Assembly (NCBI GenBank): GCA_963676415.1
Contig: OY781097.1
Span: forward strand, 2,046,001 to 2,110,000
DNA length: 64,000 nucleotides
DNA from: G963662905 sp963676415
GTDB lineage: Bacteria; Bacteroidota; Bacteroidia; Bacteroidales; WRLA01
Direction of reading: 5' to 3'
The notes under the pieces are model-generated. The model saw only the letters and a list, made by a program, of their open reading frames with translations, was not told the origin of the DNA and ran no database searches. This document shows positions 14,960 to 24,118 of this stretch, piece after piece. The position numbers and the translations under genes are program-made. Position 1 is the stretch's first letter; each line of letters begins with the position of its first letter.

Positions 14960-17359
14960 TTACTTTTTAATGCGCATCCCATAGAACGACCGATAAACAA
15001 AAACCAAAGCAATCGCCAGGAAAACTCCTCCGATAATGCTTGTGAGGTTCCGATGTCCGGTAGTGATCATTTCAATCGCAATTTCGGCCGCAAGCAGTCC
15101 GAAAAGTGTAGAGAATTTAATGATTGGGTTGAGCGCAACAGAAGAAGTATCTTTGTATGGATCGCCCACGGTATCACCGATTACGGTTGCATCGTGGAGC
15201 GGTGTGTTCTTTTCTTTCAGATCCACTTCTACTACTTTTTTGGCATTGTCCCAGGCGCCACCGGCATTGGCCATATACATCGCCTGGAAGAGGCCGAAAA
15301 CAGCAATAGAAATTAGGTAAGCCACAAAGAAGTTTGGATCGAAGAAGGCGAAAGCCAGGGTAGAAGCCAAAATCACGGTAAAGATGTTCCACATACCGGC
15401 CTGAGCGTATTGGGTACAGATTTTTACCACATTTTTCGAGTCTTCAATGTCGGCTTCTTCTTTTTCAAGATTAATGTTCTTCTTGATATACTCAACAGCG
15501 CGATAGGCTCCGGTTGTAACAGCCTGCATGGATGCGCCGCTGAACCAGAAAATTACCGCACCACCGGTGATGAAACCAAGAAGTACAGGAGCGGAAGTCA
15601 GGTCGATATTGAGCAGTGGCTGACCATCAACCATTGTTTTTGCCAATACAAGAATAATGGCAAAAATCATTGTTGTGGCGCCAATTACAGCGGTACCGAT
15701 CAAAACAGGCTTGGCCGTAGCTTTGAAGGTATTCCCTGCGGAGTCGTTTTCTTCGAGATTATGCTTTCCGTTTTCAAAATCAGGTTCAAAACCAAAGTCT
15801 TTTTTGATTTCTTCTTTGATGTTCGGGATTTTCTCAATTTGGGAAAGCTCAAAAACAGACTGTGCATTATCCGTTACCGGTCCGTAGCTGTCAACTGCAA
15901 TGGTTACCGGGCCCATTCCGAGGAAACCAAAAGCAACCAGACCAAATGCAAATACGGCGGGATAATCACCAAAAACAGTCAGGTCTTTAACGATAAAAAA
16001 GGAAATCGCCATCAGGGCAACCATCACCATGCCTTTCCAATAAGCACTGAAATTACCGGCAACCATACCCGAGAGGATGGTCAGGGATGCGCCGCCTTCG
16101 CGTGATGCGTTCACAACTTCCTGCACGTGGCGTGAACCACTGCTGGTAAATGCTTTGGTAAATTCAGGGATGATGGCAGCTGCGAGTGTACCGCAGGAAA
16201 TAATAGCTGAAAGTTTCCACCAGAGGCCGTTGGGCAGATCGCTGATGAGCAGGTCGCTCACAATAAAAGTTACGATGATGGAAACAATGGAAGTAATCCA
16301 AACGAGGGATGTAAGCGGTGATTCAAAATTGAATTTATCAGCATTGCCAAAGCGGCTTTTTGCAATCGCTTGATTGATGAGGTAAGAAACTACAGAAGTG
16401 AAAATCATCAGCAGGCGCATGGCAAAGATCCAAACGATCAGTGTTGATGCAAGCTCCACATTAGGGATCAGTCCGGTTTGGCCAAACATCAGGATGATGA
16501 AGGTAATCAGTGCAACACCGGTTACACCATACGTTTCAAATCCATCGGCAGTTGGTCCAACGCTGTCGCCGGCATTATCGCCTGTACAGTCGGCAATTAC
16601 GCCCGGGTTACGTGGATCGTCTTCACCAATTTTGAAAACGATTTTCATCAGGTCGGCACCAATATCGGCAATTTTCGTGAAGATACCGCCGGCAATCCTC
16701 AGGGCAGAAGCTCCGAGTGATTCACCAATGGCAAAACCAACAAAACATGCGCCGGCACTTTCTCCAGGAACAAAAAGCAGGATGAAAATCATCATGATCA
16801 GCTCCACGCAGATCAAAAGAAGGCCAACGCTCATCCCGGCCTGAAGCGGAATAGACATCACCTCAAAAGGTTTTGCCTTGAGCGATGCAAAAGAAGTACG
16901 TGCATTGGCAAGCGTATTGATACGGATACCGAACCATGCCACTCCATAAGATCCGAGGATGCCCAGAACGGTCCACAAGAGGATCAACAGTACTTTTGGA
17001 ATGGACATTTCGCTGAGTCCATAGAAATAATAAAAAATAGCTGCTCCGATGATCACAAAAAGGATAATCAGGAAACGGCCTTGCTGAAGCAGATAAGTTT
17101 TGCAGGTTTCGTAAATGATGTTGGCTACTTTCAGCATTGAACGGTGTGCAGGCAGCTTCGATATTTTTTGAAACTGCCACAGGCCAAAGATCAGGCCCAG
17201 AACGATAATAACCATGCCATAGAACAGAAGGTTCCATCCATTTATGCCTAAGGCATTGAAATAACTTTCCGCAAGGTCGGGCACTACCAGGTCGGCCTCA
17301 CTTGCCCTTGTCAGGAACGGCAGAGCCAGGGCTGCCAGGATCGTCAAGGTTTTTTTCAT
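14960..17359 (-). CDS. hppA: Membrane-bound ion-translocating pyrophosphatase
   Basis: A 799-residue polytopic membrane pyrophosphatase that couples PPi hydrolysis to ion pumping. The signature for Mg-PPi binding is EDDPRNPGVIADCTGDNAGD (246-265), followed by SVGPTADGFETYG. Other conserved loops are AFTSSGSRHVQEVVNASREG and the C-terminal DTVGDPYKDTSSVALNPIIKF. The residue that sets potassium dependence is in AGNTFKATAKP: it is Lys (K546), which in characterised enzymes goes with potassium-independent proton pumps. A cleavable-looking N-terminal hydrophobic segment precedes the first helices, as in other Bacteroidota. It is monocistronic, with its own promoter box and terminator. Confidence 0.95.
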   Translation of the reverse strand: MKKTLTILAALALPFLTRASEADLVVPDLAESYFNALGINGWNLLFYGMVIIVLGLIFGLWQFQKISKLPAHRSMLKVANIIYETCKTYLLQQGRFLIILFVIIGAAIFYYFYGLSEMSIPKVLLILLWTVLGILGSYGVAWFGIRINTLANARTSFASLKAKPFEVMSIPLQAGMSVGLLLICVELIMMIFILLFVPGESAGACFVGFAIGESLGASALRIAGGIFTKIADIGADLMKIVFKIGEDDPRNPGVIADCTGDNAGDSVGPTADGFETYGVTGVALITFIILMFGQTGLIPNVELASTLIVWIFAMRLLMIFTSVVSYLINQAIAKSRFGNADKFNFESPLTSLVWITSIVSIIVTFIVSDLLISDLPNGLWWKLSAIISCGTLAAAIIPEFTKAFTSSGSRHVQEVVNASREGGASLTILSGMVAGNFSAYWKGMVMVALMAISFFIVKDLTVFGDYPAVFAFGLVAFGFLGMGPVTIAVDSYGPVTDNAQSVFELSQIEKIPNIKEEIKKDFGFEPDFENGKHNLEENDSAGNTFKATAKPVLIGTAVIGATTMIFAIILVLAKTMVDGQPLLNIDLTSAPVLLGFITGGAVIFWFSGASMQAVTTGAYRAVEYIKKNINLEKEEADIEDSKNVVKICTQYAQAGMWNIFTVILASTLAFAFFDPNFFVAYLISIAVFGLFQAMYMANAGGAWDNAKKVVEVDLKEKNTPLHDATVIGDTVGDPYKDTSSVALNPIIKFSTLFGLLAAEIAIEMITTGHRNLTSIIGGVFLAIALVFVYRSFYGMRIKK

Positions 17360-17697
17360 AACTAGTCAGTGTTTGGTTAATTCTTATACAAGCAAAATTA
17401 CGGATTAGCTCTTTTCTTCGACATTAAATCGCTTTTGGGTTTTAATTTTTTTTTAAGTTCTAATGTTGGAATTTTTATACATTTTTTAAAGTTATGAAAA
17501 TCAGTATTATACGTTCTTGTGCATTTGTCTTGCAAAAAGAGCAGCAAAGATATTTTCTTGAAATTTAGAAGGAAACTAAACAGTTAAGGAGCTTGGACGT
17601 TGCCTACATTGTCATAAAGTAGTTTTTTAATTCCGCAGCCTGTTTACCGATTATTTCGTGTTTTGGCAAGCGCTGCTCCAATAAATTTAATAATTTT
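17360..17697. other. Divergent intergenic region hppA / nuclease-like gene
   Basis: A 338-base A/T-rich stretch between divergent genes. Apart from the hppA -7 box at 17393-17400 it shows no open frame, repeat or convincing RNA structure. For the plus-strand gene at 17698 no perfect TAnnTTTG was found; TGCATTTG near 17520 differs by one base. Confidence 0.5.
17393..17400 (-). promoter_or_regulatory. -7 promoter box of hppA
   Basis: The minus strand reads TAATTTTG, a match to TAnnTTTG, 33 bases before the hppA ATG. No clear TTTG is present at the -33 distance, so the box alone supports it. Confidence 0.5.
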
Positions 17698-18327
17698 ATG
17701 CCTGAATTGAATCCTAAGTCAGCTCACGGAAACATGGAGAAAATCAGATTAGAGATAACGGGTCTGTCATACAGTCAGTTACAAAGCGGTGCGTATGCGC
17801 TCGTACTGAACGAAAAGGAAGGCCCCCGACGCCTGCCTATAATCATTGGTAATTTTGAAGCACAATCCATCGCAATGGAACTTGAAAAAATCAGGCCGGG
17901 GCGCCCGCTTACACACGATCTCTTTGTTTCCTTTGCATCAAAATTTGACATTAGCCTGAAGGAAGTTGTCATCGATAAATTTGTGGAAGGCGTATTCCAT
18001 GCTAAACTTATTTGCGAACAAGGCGGCAGTGAAAGCGTAATCGATTCACGAACCTCGGATGCTGTTGCGCTTGCGGTGCGATTTAAATGCCCGATTTTTA
18101 CTTACGAACACATCCTCAAGGAAACCGGAGTGGTAATGGACGGCAATGAAGATGATCCTTCGGAAGAAGTGGTGGAAGAAGAACCAAAAACTGCCAAAAA
18201 AAGCAGTTTTGATGAGCTGACACAAGAACAACTCAAAGAAATGATGCAAAAAGCAATTGAGGCGGAGGATTATGAAAAAGCATCAAAAATCCGTGATGAG
18301 CTTAACAGAAGAGAGAATTTAGAGTAA
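17698..18327 (+). CDS. Bifunctional nuclease-domain protein with UVR motif
   Basis: A 209-residue protein with a DUF151/bifunctional nuclease (BFN) domain (about 14-150: RLEITGLSYSQLQSGAYALV, then RRLPIIIGNFEAQSIAMEL, then SRTSDAVALAVRFKCPIF). It is followed by an acidic linker and a C-terminal UvrB/UvrC-type motif, LKEMMQKAIEAEDYEKASKI. The first part of that architecture is widespread; nuclease activity is reported for relatives but not assured. The start could be ATG 17698 or the in-frame ATG 17734 (MEKIRLEITG), which fits the usual family N-terminus better. It precedes the nucleoside transporter gene and may share its transcript. Confidence 0.8.
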   Translation: MPELNPKSAHGNMEKIRLEITGLSYSQLQSGAYALVLNEKEGPRRLPIIIGNFEAQSIAMELEKIRPGRPLTHDLFVSFASKFDISLKEVVIDKFVEGVFHAKLICEQGGSESVIDSRTSDAVALAVRFKCPIFTYEHILKETGVVMDGNEDDPSEEVVEEEPKTAKKSSFDELTQEQLKEMMQKAIEAEDYEKASKIRDELNRRENLE

Positions 18328-18343
18328 TATATTTCATTATTAG

Positions 18344-18372
18344 TCAGGGAAGATAGCTCTTTTCTTCCCTGA
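18344..18372. promoter_or_regulatory. Hairpin between the nuclease-like gene and the nucleoside transporter
   Basis: Perfect 10-bp stem TCAGGGAAGA (18344-18353) with TCTTCCCTGA (18363-18372), loop 9 bases. No T run follows on the plus strand, so it is not a standard terminator. It ends 3 bases before a possible ATG (18375) of the transporter and could block that start in mRNA. Confidence 0.5.
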
Positions 18373-18395
18373 AGATGCCACAAAAAAACATACTT

Positions 18396-19949
18396 ATGAC
18401 AATTCGAAAAATACTTCAGGGTAGGATGGCCTTTTCAAAAAGGCAGCTATTGAATTTCCTGCTGATGACTTTGCTGATCTTGTTTGCCTTTACACCAAAC
18501 CTTCAGGCGCAAACAGATTCCCTTGTGCAAAATGATACGGTACAGATGATGCAGCAGGCCGCTGATCAGCTGGTGCAGCCCGAAGAAAACCTCGAAGCTG
18601 TAAAACAGGAAGCCAAATCCAATATCCTGCTTTCAGGGCAGTCTTCTGGTTTTACCTTAAATGGTTTGCTGCGCGGAATGTTGGGCCTCTTGGTGCTTAT
18701 TGCACTAGCCTGGGTGCTCAGTAGCAACCGCAAAGCGATCAACTGGCGCGTGGTTCTGATTGGACTGGCAATTCAAATCATTTTGGCTGTGAGTATTTTA
18801 TATGTGCCTTTTATGCAGACATTCTTTGAAGTGGTCGGGAAAATGTTTGTTAAAGTGTTGGATTTTACCAAGGAAGGAACAGATTTCCTCTTTAAATCAT
18901 TTGTAACCGGAAAAATTGAAGTGCCACTGCTTAATTTTGCAGTGCAAATCCTGCCTACCATTATTTTCTTTTCTGCACTCACAAGTTTGCTGTTTTACCT
19001 CGGAATCATTCAGTGGGTTGTTTATGTGCTCGCTTGGGTCATGTCACGCCTGATGCGCCTGAGCGGTCCGGAAAGCCTTTCGGTTGCCGGAAATATTTTC
19101 CTTGGACAAACCGAGTCGCCCTTAATGATCAAGGCATACCTTTCCAAGATGACCAAATCGGAAATCCTGCTTGTGATGATGGGCGGAATGGCGACTTTGG
19201 CCGGAGGTGTGCTGGCAGTTTATATCAGTTTCCTCGGTGGCGACGATCCCCAGCAGCGCCTGCTGTTTGCCAAGCACCTGCTTACGGCTTCCGTGATGGC
19301 AGCTCCCGGGGCAATCGTTATTTCCAAAATACTGGTGCCGCAAACCGAAGAAATCAGTCAGGATGTGAGCGTGCCCAAAGACCGCATTGGTAATAATGTA
19401 CTGGATGCTGTTTCAAATGGAACCGGCGAAGGTTTGAAACTTGCCGTAAATGTTGCCGCAATGCTGCTTGTTTTTATTGCTTTTATCGCGATGATCAATT
19501 TTATTTCCTTTAAAATTGGTGCCTTATTTGATATCAATGATAATATCGCAGCTTTTACGAACGGAAAATATGAAGGTCTTTCCCTGCAGTTTATGTTGGG
19601 CTATGCTTTTGCCCCTTTGATGTGGCTGATCGGTGTGTGCACTGAAGATATCGCACTGGTGGGTCAATTGCTCGGCGAAAAAGTCATTATGACCGAGTTT
19701 ATCGGATATGTGAGCCTGAGCGATTTTAAAGCAGCAGGGCTGTTTACCGAGCAAAAATCCATCATTATGGCCACTTATATGCTTTGTGGTTTTGCCAATT
19801 TTGCCAGTATCGGCATCCAGATTGGCGGAATCGGGTCACTGGCGCCGGATAAGCGCGTGCAGCTTTCAAAATACGGGATCAAAGCGCTGATTGGCGGTAC
19901 TCTGGCCAGTTTGCTCTCCGCTACAATTATCGGAACAATTATGGGTTAA
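18396..19949 (+). CDS. Concentrative nucleoside transporter (NupC/CNT family)
   Basis: A CNT-family inner-membrane transporter of about 517 residues that would import nucleosides with Na+ or H+. After an N-terminal hydrophobic, signal-like segment ending near NLQAQ and a Gln/Glu-rich stretch of about 60 residues, the CNT core begins. It includes GTDFLFKSF, the conserved NIFLGQTESPLMIKAYL (substrate/ion site) and MATLAGGVLAVYI, then GTGEGLKLAVNVAAMLLVF and GFANFASIGIQIGGIGSLAP near the end. The start is uncertain: ATG 18375 lies directly against a stable hairpin, so ATG 18396 behind an A-rich leader is preferred, and ATG 18429 is also possible. A strong terminator follows. Confidence 0.9.
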   Translation: MTIRKILQGRMAFSKRQLLNFLLMTLLILFAFTPNLQAQTDSLVQNDTVQMMQQAADQLVQPEENLEAVKQEAKSNILLSGQSSGFTLNGLLRGMLGLLVLIALAWVLSSNRKAINWRVVLIGLAIQIILAVSILYVPFMQTFFEVVGKMFVKVLDFTKEGTDFLFKSFVTGKIEVPLLNFAVQILPTIIFFSALTSLLFYLGIIQWVVYVLAWVMSRLMRLSGPESLSVAGNIFLGQTESPLMIKAYLSKMTKSEILLVMMGGMATLAGGVLAVYISFLGGDDPQQRLLFAKHLLTASVMAAPGAIVISKILVPQTEEISQDVSVPKDRIGNNVLDAVSNGTGEGLKLAVNVAAMLLVFIAFIAMINFISFKIGALFDINDNIAAFTNGKYEGLSLQFMLGYAFAPLMWLIGVCTEDIALVGQLLGEKVIMTEFIGYVSLSDFKAAGLFTEQKSIIMATYMLCGFANFASIGIQIGGIGSLAPDKRVQLSKYGIKALIGGTLASLLSATIIGTIMG

Positions 19950-19963
19950 GCCCAAACGATAAC

Positions 19964-20002
19964 AAAAAAAGCCATCCGTAACGATCGGGTGGCTTTTTTG
20001 TT
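19964..20002 (+). terminator. Terminator of the nucleoside transporter gene
   Basis: Stem AAAAAAGCCATCCG with CGGGTGGCTTTTTT (one G-T pair), loop TAACGAT, then GTTTT. It ends exactly where the nested palindromic repeat begins. Confidence 0.88.
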
Positions 20003-20351
20003 TTAACCTGAGTAATTCACAAAAAATTCTATTGCGCACACAAACCGCTTCAATAGAAAGGAATGCTATCTTTTTGGTGCTAAACCCGGAACATGCATTA
20101 TAAAATCTATTACAAGCCGAAACTGCTGCAAAACAAACCTTTGTTGGAATATAAAATTTCTCCATAGCGGTGCTATGCATCAATTTTATATTCCATTGTT
20201 TTATTGCATTTTCAGCTCTCATAACGATCTTCTAACACATGTTCCGGGTTGAAATAGCTACGGCTATTCCTGTGCGCCAAAAATCTGCGCTCCCTTTCTC
20301 TTATTGCGTTTTGCGTGCTCATGACGAAATTTTATAAATTAATCAGGTTAA
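20003..20351. repeat. Palindromic intergenic repeat, copy 2 with nested insertion
   Basis: The 349-bp element has ends TTAACCTGA (20003-20011) and TCAGGTTAA (20343-20351). Outside a central block it matches copy 1 (2658-2837) closely, including AATAGCTACGGCTATT at 20253-20268. The block 20083-20250, absent from copy 1, has its own perfect 13-bp inverted ends, AACCCGGAACATG and CATGTTCCGGGTT. Inside that, GGAATATAAAATT/AATTTTATATTCC and CATAGC-GGT-GCTATG form further stems, so the element is a palindrome within a palindrome. It separates convergent genes, and its right end supplies the stop codon (20348-20350) of the esterase gene. Confidence 0.88.
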
Positions 20352-21262
20352 GAGGATTTTACAAAGGCACAGATATCTTGCAAAGCCTTTTTTGCTTCCG
20401 GAAATAATGGCGAAAGCAACGGAAACGCATGCACCATTTTGTCCCACTCACGGTACTTTACTTTTACGCCCTGTTCCTGAGCTTTGTTCCTCAAGTTGAC
20501 ACAGTCATCATAATGTATTTCGTACGTGCCAACACAAATGTATAAAGGCGGTAATCCCTTAAAATTACCGAATTGTGGTGAAAGCAGATGCTGGGTGGGA
20601 TCATTGTTGCCTACGTAAAAATCAAGCCAGATGTCGCATGCGCCCGGATTGGCAATGTCATTTTTTTCATTGTATGTAAATGATGCTGCCTGATGCCGCA
20701 AATCGGTGATGGGCGAAATGACAAAAGCCTTTGAAGGCAAAGCAATCGATTGTTCTTTTAATGAAAGCAATAGGGAAAGCACCAGCGTTGCTCCGGCAGA
20801 TTCGCCGCCAATTATGATGTTTGCGGATTCCTGTCCACTGTTTATCAGGAATTTATAAACTTTAACACAATCTTCCACAGCAGCAGGAAAAGGGTGCTCG
20901 GGCGCCAGACGGTATTCAAAATGAAGTGTCTTCATGACGCAGCCTTTGGCGAATTTTGCCACATGCGGACGGTGCGAATTGCAGGAACCAGAGATAAACC
21001 CGCCGCCATGAATGTACAAAAGGATTTTTTCTTCATGCTTTTCCCCGGGAGTAATCCATTCGGCCTTTGTCCCGGAAATATCCAGATTTTCAAAATCCAT
21101 TTCTTTGGGCAGTTTCATGCGACGGCTGGCTTTTTCAATGCCATCACGAAATTTGGAGACGGAAAAGTTTTCGTTTATCCTTTCCGCTTTGAGCCTTAAT
21201 TTGAAAAGATGGCGGTTTTTTATAAGCCAGATAATCAATCTGCTGCGAATGCTTTGCTTCAT
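20348..21262 (-). CDS. Alpha/beta-hydrolase esterase (HSL family)
   Basis: A 304-residue cytosolic carboxylesterase of the hormone-sensitive-lipase group. The oxyanion motif is YIHGGGFISG (HGGG 85-88) and the nucleophile elbow is GGESAGATL (S155). The acid is probably in the ICVGTYEIHYDDC region, and the catalytic His is in KMVHAFPLL. Substrates for this group are short acyl esters; the true substrate is unknown. The stop codon TAA lies inside the terminal inverted repeat of the palindromic element downstream, so the C-terminus KSS may have been set by that insertion. It is 75 bases downstream of the Crp-like regulator gene and could share its transcript. Confidence 0.85.
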   Translation of the reverse strand: MKQSIRSRLIIWLIKNRHLFKLRLKAERINENFSVSKFRDGIEKASRRMKLPKEMDFENLDISGTKAEWITPGEKHEEKILLYIHGGGFISGSCNSHRPHVAKFAKGCVMKTLHFEYRLAPEHPFPAAVEDCVKVYKFLINSGQESANIIIGGESAGATLVLSLLLSLKEQSIALPSKAFVISPITDLRHQAASFTYNEKNDIANPGACDIWLDFYVGNNDPTQHLLSPQFGNFKGLPPLYICVGTYEIHYDDCVNLRNKAQEQGVKVKYREWDKMVHAFPLLSPLFPEAKKALQDICAFVKSS

Positions 21263-21337
21263 GTTATTTTATAATTTCGGTGCAAAGTTCCGGCTTTTGT
21301 TTCAGTCTTTACTGCACATATGTTAAGCGGAAAACAA

Positions 21338-21922
21338 TTATGGGATATTTTTTCGGATGCGGCTCAACGATTGTGGCGCGATGCCCAAAAAACTGCTCAG
21401 GTGCTTCAATGGGATTTTGCTTAAAATTTCATGCGGATAAATTTCGATGAGCTTTTTATAGCGTTCTTCTGCGGTCATCACCTTTACTTCCATAAAATGT
21501 GCTTCAGTGAAATCCTGCACTTCGTTGATGATTTTTCGCATAAAAACCTGCCAGCATTCCATTTTTGCAAGTTTCTGATATTGCTGGAAATCCGTTTGCC
21601 ACACTACCGTTTTTTCAAGAGTTTCGATGCTTTCCTGCGATGCGGTCTGTTCGCGGAAACTGATGCGCGAAGTGAAACAATAGGGCGCTATGGTGAATGT
21701 TTTGGTAATATCCTCTCCATCAATATTATAGAAAAACCGGAGCAATCCGTTTTCCAGAAAATAAAAATGACGGCAGATTTTCCCTTCTTCCAAGATAAGC
21801 CGGTTTTTATCAAATGCCTTTTTGGTAAAGGATGCCTGGATTATTTCCCAGTCATCATTGCTGATGGTAGTATATTTTTCTATGAATGTTTTGATGTGAT
21901 GCACTGTGGTTGGTTTAGTCAA
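21338..21922 (-). CDS. Crp/Fnr-family transcription regulator
   Basis: A 194-residue protein with a cyclic-nucleotide-binding beta-roll (about 30-120, KNRLILEEGKICRHFYFLENGLLRFF), a dimer helix and a short winged-helix region ending PLKHLSSFLGIAPQSLSRIRK. This is the common Bacteroidota Crp-like form. The ligand-binding Arg-Glu pattern of true Crp is not evident, so cAMP binding is doubtful. It lies 33 bases after the acyl-AMP ligase gene on the same strand and may be cotranscribed with it. A role in controlling the adjacent acylation locus is inference. Confidence 0.83.
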   Translation of the reverse strand: MTKPTTVHHIKTFIEKYTTISNDDWEIIQASFTKKAFDKNRLILEEGKICRHFYFLENGLLRFFYNIDGEDITKTFTIAPYCFTSRISFREQTASQESIETLEKTVVWQTDFQQYQKLAKMECWQVFMRKIINEVQDFTEAHFMEVKVMTAEERYKKLIEIYPHEILSKIPLKHLSSFLGIAPQSLSRIRKNIP

Positions 21923-21955
21923 AGGTCGTTAAAATCGAAACTGAAAGCAATCCCC

Positions 21956-24001
21956 CTACGATTGTTTTTCCTTTTCGACCATCCGCAAAATATCTCCTAA
22001 AACCTGAGCCTGGAAAAAATCCTGTGGCGCCATTTTAAAACCAAATTCTTCGGCCAGATCGGCTTCAAGCTCAATGGCAGTTACTGAATCAAAGGGATAT
22101 TGGCTCATGGCCTTTTCAAAATCAATTTTTTCTGCCGGGATTTTCATCTTTTTCTCAATCCAGTTTATCAGCCAGGCACGCATATCCGTTTTTTCTTCGT
22201 TTGCATCATCGGAAACAGAAAAATCCTCCTCCTGCCATTGGCCTACAATGCTGAGTTTGCCATCGAGGTATTCCTGTTTGCAGGCACGCCTTTGAATTTT
22301 TCCACTGGATGTTTTGGGAATGCTTACGGTACGGATCAGCACAATGGCATGCGGCCGAAGCTCGAAAGCCTGAAAAACGGCATTACGGATTTTTGCGCAA
22401 ACATCTTCCGCATTGAGGTTGTGCAGTGCTGTGCGGCGCATTTCAGCAACAATCACGAGTTTTTCTTCATCATTGCTTTCAATCGAAAATGCTGCGGAAT
22501 TTCCGGTATTGATTCCTTCATGGCTTTGTTCGGCTACCAGTTCGATATCCTGCGGATAATAATTGGCGCCCCGGATAATGATCAGGTCTTTGAGCCTGCC
22601 GGAAACATAAAGATCGCCTTCATGCATAAAGCCCAGATCACCGGTACGCAGGAAAGGGCCTTCGCCTGATGATGCAATATGCGCATCGAAGGTTTCCAGG
22701 CTCAGTTCCGGTTTGTTCCAGTAGCCTTTGGTTACGGATGTACCTGATATCCATATTTCGCCCACTTCGCCTTCTTTGCAAGCCATCATGGTTTCGGGAT
22801 GAACAATGCGGGCCTGCATATCCGGCCGCGTTTTGCCTACGCTGGCCAGCGTAAGCCCGTTTTTTGCCTGAAGGGGCAGCTGCTTTACTTTGTTTTGCTG
22901 GTAGGATTGCTTGTCGATAGTGATGTGTTTTGGAGGCTCTTTAATGCTGTCGCTGCTGACTACAAGTGTGGTTTCTGCCATTCCATATGTGGGATAGAGT
23001 GCTGTTTCTTTTAGTCCGTAATCCTTATAAGCTTTGTAAAAACAGTCTAATGAACTTTTGCGTACCGGTTCAGCGCCATTGTATAGTGTATCAACCGTGC
23101 TTAGGTCCAATTTCCCTTTTTCTTCAGTATTTACATTTTTAGCCAATAGGTCAAAGGCAAAATTCGGGGCACCTCCGTTTGTGCCCTTGTATTTTTGGAA
23201 TGCTTTGAGCCAACGGACAGGTTTTTGGATAAAACTAACTGGCGGCATCAATACACTGTAATAATTGTTGTAAACTCCTGAAAGCATTCCGAATACAAGC
23301 CCCATATCATGAAAAATGGGCAACCAGTGTACAGAAATCGTTTCTGAATCCAAAGAGAAAATATCGCGTAAATGTTGTCCGTTAGCAAGCAGGTTCCCAT
23401 GGCTCACCATCACGCCTTTGGGAGCGCCGGTAGATCCGCTCGTATATTGCAAAAAGGCTATATCATCTCGTTCGGGCAGATATTTCTGATAGTTCAGCGA
23501 ATTTTTCATGATGGTTTCATGGGTGTCCCACGAAATTTTTTTTATCCAGCTTTCTTTGGTGAAGTTTTTTTCAATACGCGGAAAAATATCGTCGGTGGTC
23601 ACTACCAGTTTGGCGTCGGAATCATCTATAATATTTTTAATGCGCAATAAGGAACGGTTGCGCTTGGGAGGATAGGCCGGAATGGCCAGTGCCCCGGCGT
23701 ACAAACAGCCCCAGAATGCGATAATAAAAGCATAGCCCTGCGGATAAAGCAGTAAAACCCTTTCGCCTTTCAGCCCTTTTTCCTGAAGATAGGCAGCATA
23801 TGTGCGGGCATAAGAATCCATTTCCTTCCAACTGATGTGGAAAGCATCATTTTCGCCATCGTTCAGGTAGGTATATAGCCGTTTATGTGGCTGTTTTGCA
23901 GAAAGTTCCTGCATTGTCTCAACGAGGCTGTTGTAGGGGTAGTCAGGGAAAGGCTTTTCGCTTTCCTTGTTTTTACGTTTTTTAAAAGGGAAGATGGCCA
24001 T
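21956..24001 (-). CDS. Fatty acyl-AMP ligase with C-terminal carrier domain
   Basis: A 681-residue two-part protein. Residues about 20-580 are an adenylating enzyme of the fatty acyl-AMP ligase type: LQYTSGSTGAPKGVMVSH (P-loop), HWLPIFHDMGLVFGML (typical of FAALs), YPTYGMAETTL and LRTGDLGFMHEGDLYVSGRL. The C-terminus (about 605-675) is a phosphopantetheine carrier domain with PFDSVTAIELE, the attachment Ser being S639. It would activate a fatty acid as acyl-AMP and load it on its own carrier. It is divergent from the KASIII gene across 117 bases carrying promoter boxes both ways, so the two arms probably form one locus. The acyl chain is unknown. Confidence 0.9.
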   Translation of the reverse strand: MAIFPFKKRKNKESEKPFPDYPYNSLVETMQELSAKQPHKRLYTYLNDGENDAFHISWKEMDSYARTYAAYLQEKGLKGERVLLLYPQGYAFIIAFWGCLYAGALAIPAYPPKRNRSLLRIKNIIDDSDAKLVVTTDDIFPRIEKNFTKESWIKKISWDTHETIMKNSLNYQKYLPERDDIAFLQYTSGSTGAPKGVMVSHGNLLANGQHLRDIFSLDSETISVHWLPIFHDMGLVFGMLSGVYNNYYSVLMPPVSFIQKPVRWLKAFQKYKGTNGGAPNFAFDLLAKNVNTEEKGKLDLSTVDTLYNGAEPVRKSSLDCFYKAYKDYGLKETALYPTYGMAETTLVVSSDSIKEPPKHITIDKQSYQQNKVKQLPLQAKNGLTLASVGKTRPDMQARIVHPETMMACKEGEVGEIWISGTSVTKGYWNKPELSLETFDAHIASSGEGPFLRTGDLGFMHEGDLYVSGRLKDLIIIRGANYYPQDIELVAEQSHEGINTGNSAAFSIESNDEEKLVIVAEMRRTALHNLNAEDVCAKIRNAVFQAFELRPHAIVLIRTVSIPKTSSGKIQRRACKQEYLDGKLSIVGQWQEEDFSVSDDANEEKTDMRAWLINWIEKKMKIPAEKIDFEKAMSQYPFDSVTAIELEADLAEEFGFKMAPQDFFQAQVLGDILRMVEKEKQS

Positions 24002-24047
24002 GTTTTGGTTCTGTTAGGTTCAATGGTGTCGTCTTTAGAATGCCTTG

Positions 24048-24078
24048 CAAATTTACGTATCGGCACCATTATTTCAAA
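24048..24078 (-). promoter_or_regulatory. Promoter of the acyl-AMP ligase gene
   Basis: On the minus strand a TTTG (24075-24078), 19-base spacer and -7 box TAAATTTG (24048-24055) match the Bacteroidetes consensus. The start codon is 46 bases further. Confidence 0.7.
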
Positions 24079-24086
24079 ATTTGTAG

Positions 24087-24094
24087 TAAATTTG
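24087..24094 (+). promoter_or_regulatory. -7 promoter box of the KASIII gene
   Basis: TAAATTTG matches TAnnTTTG and lies 24 bases before the ATG at 24119. No TTTG is seen at the usual -33 distance. It is back to back with the acyl-AMP ligase promoter. Confidence 0.5.
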
Positions 24095-24118
24095 TTCAAA
24101 TACCCAGAAAAAACGCTT

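Noticed and set aside
15410..16105. A 231-codon plus-strand frame
   Set aside because: Antisense to hppA, and its product is not like any protein I recognise.
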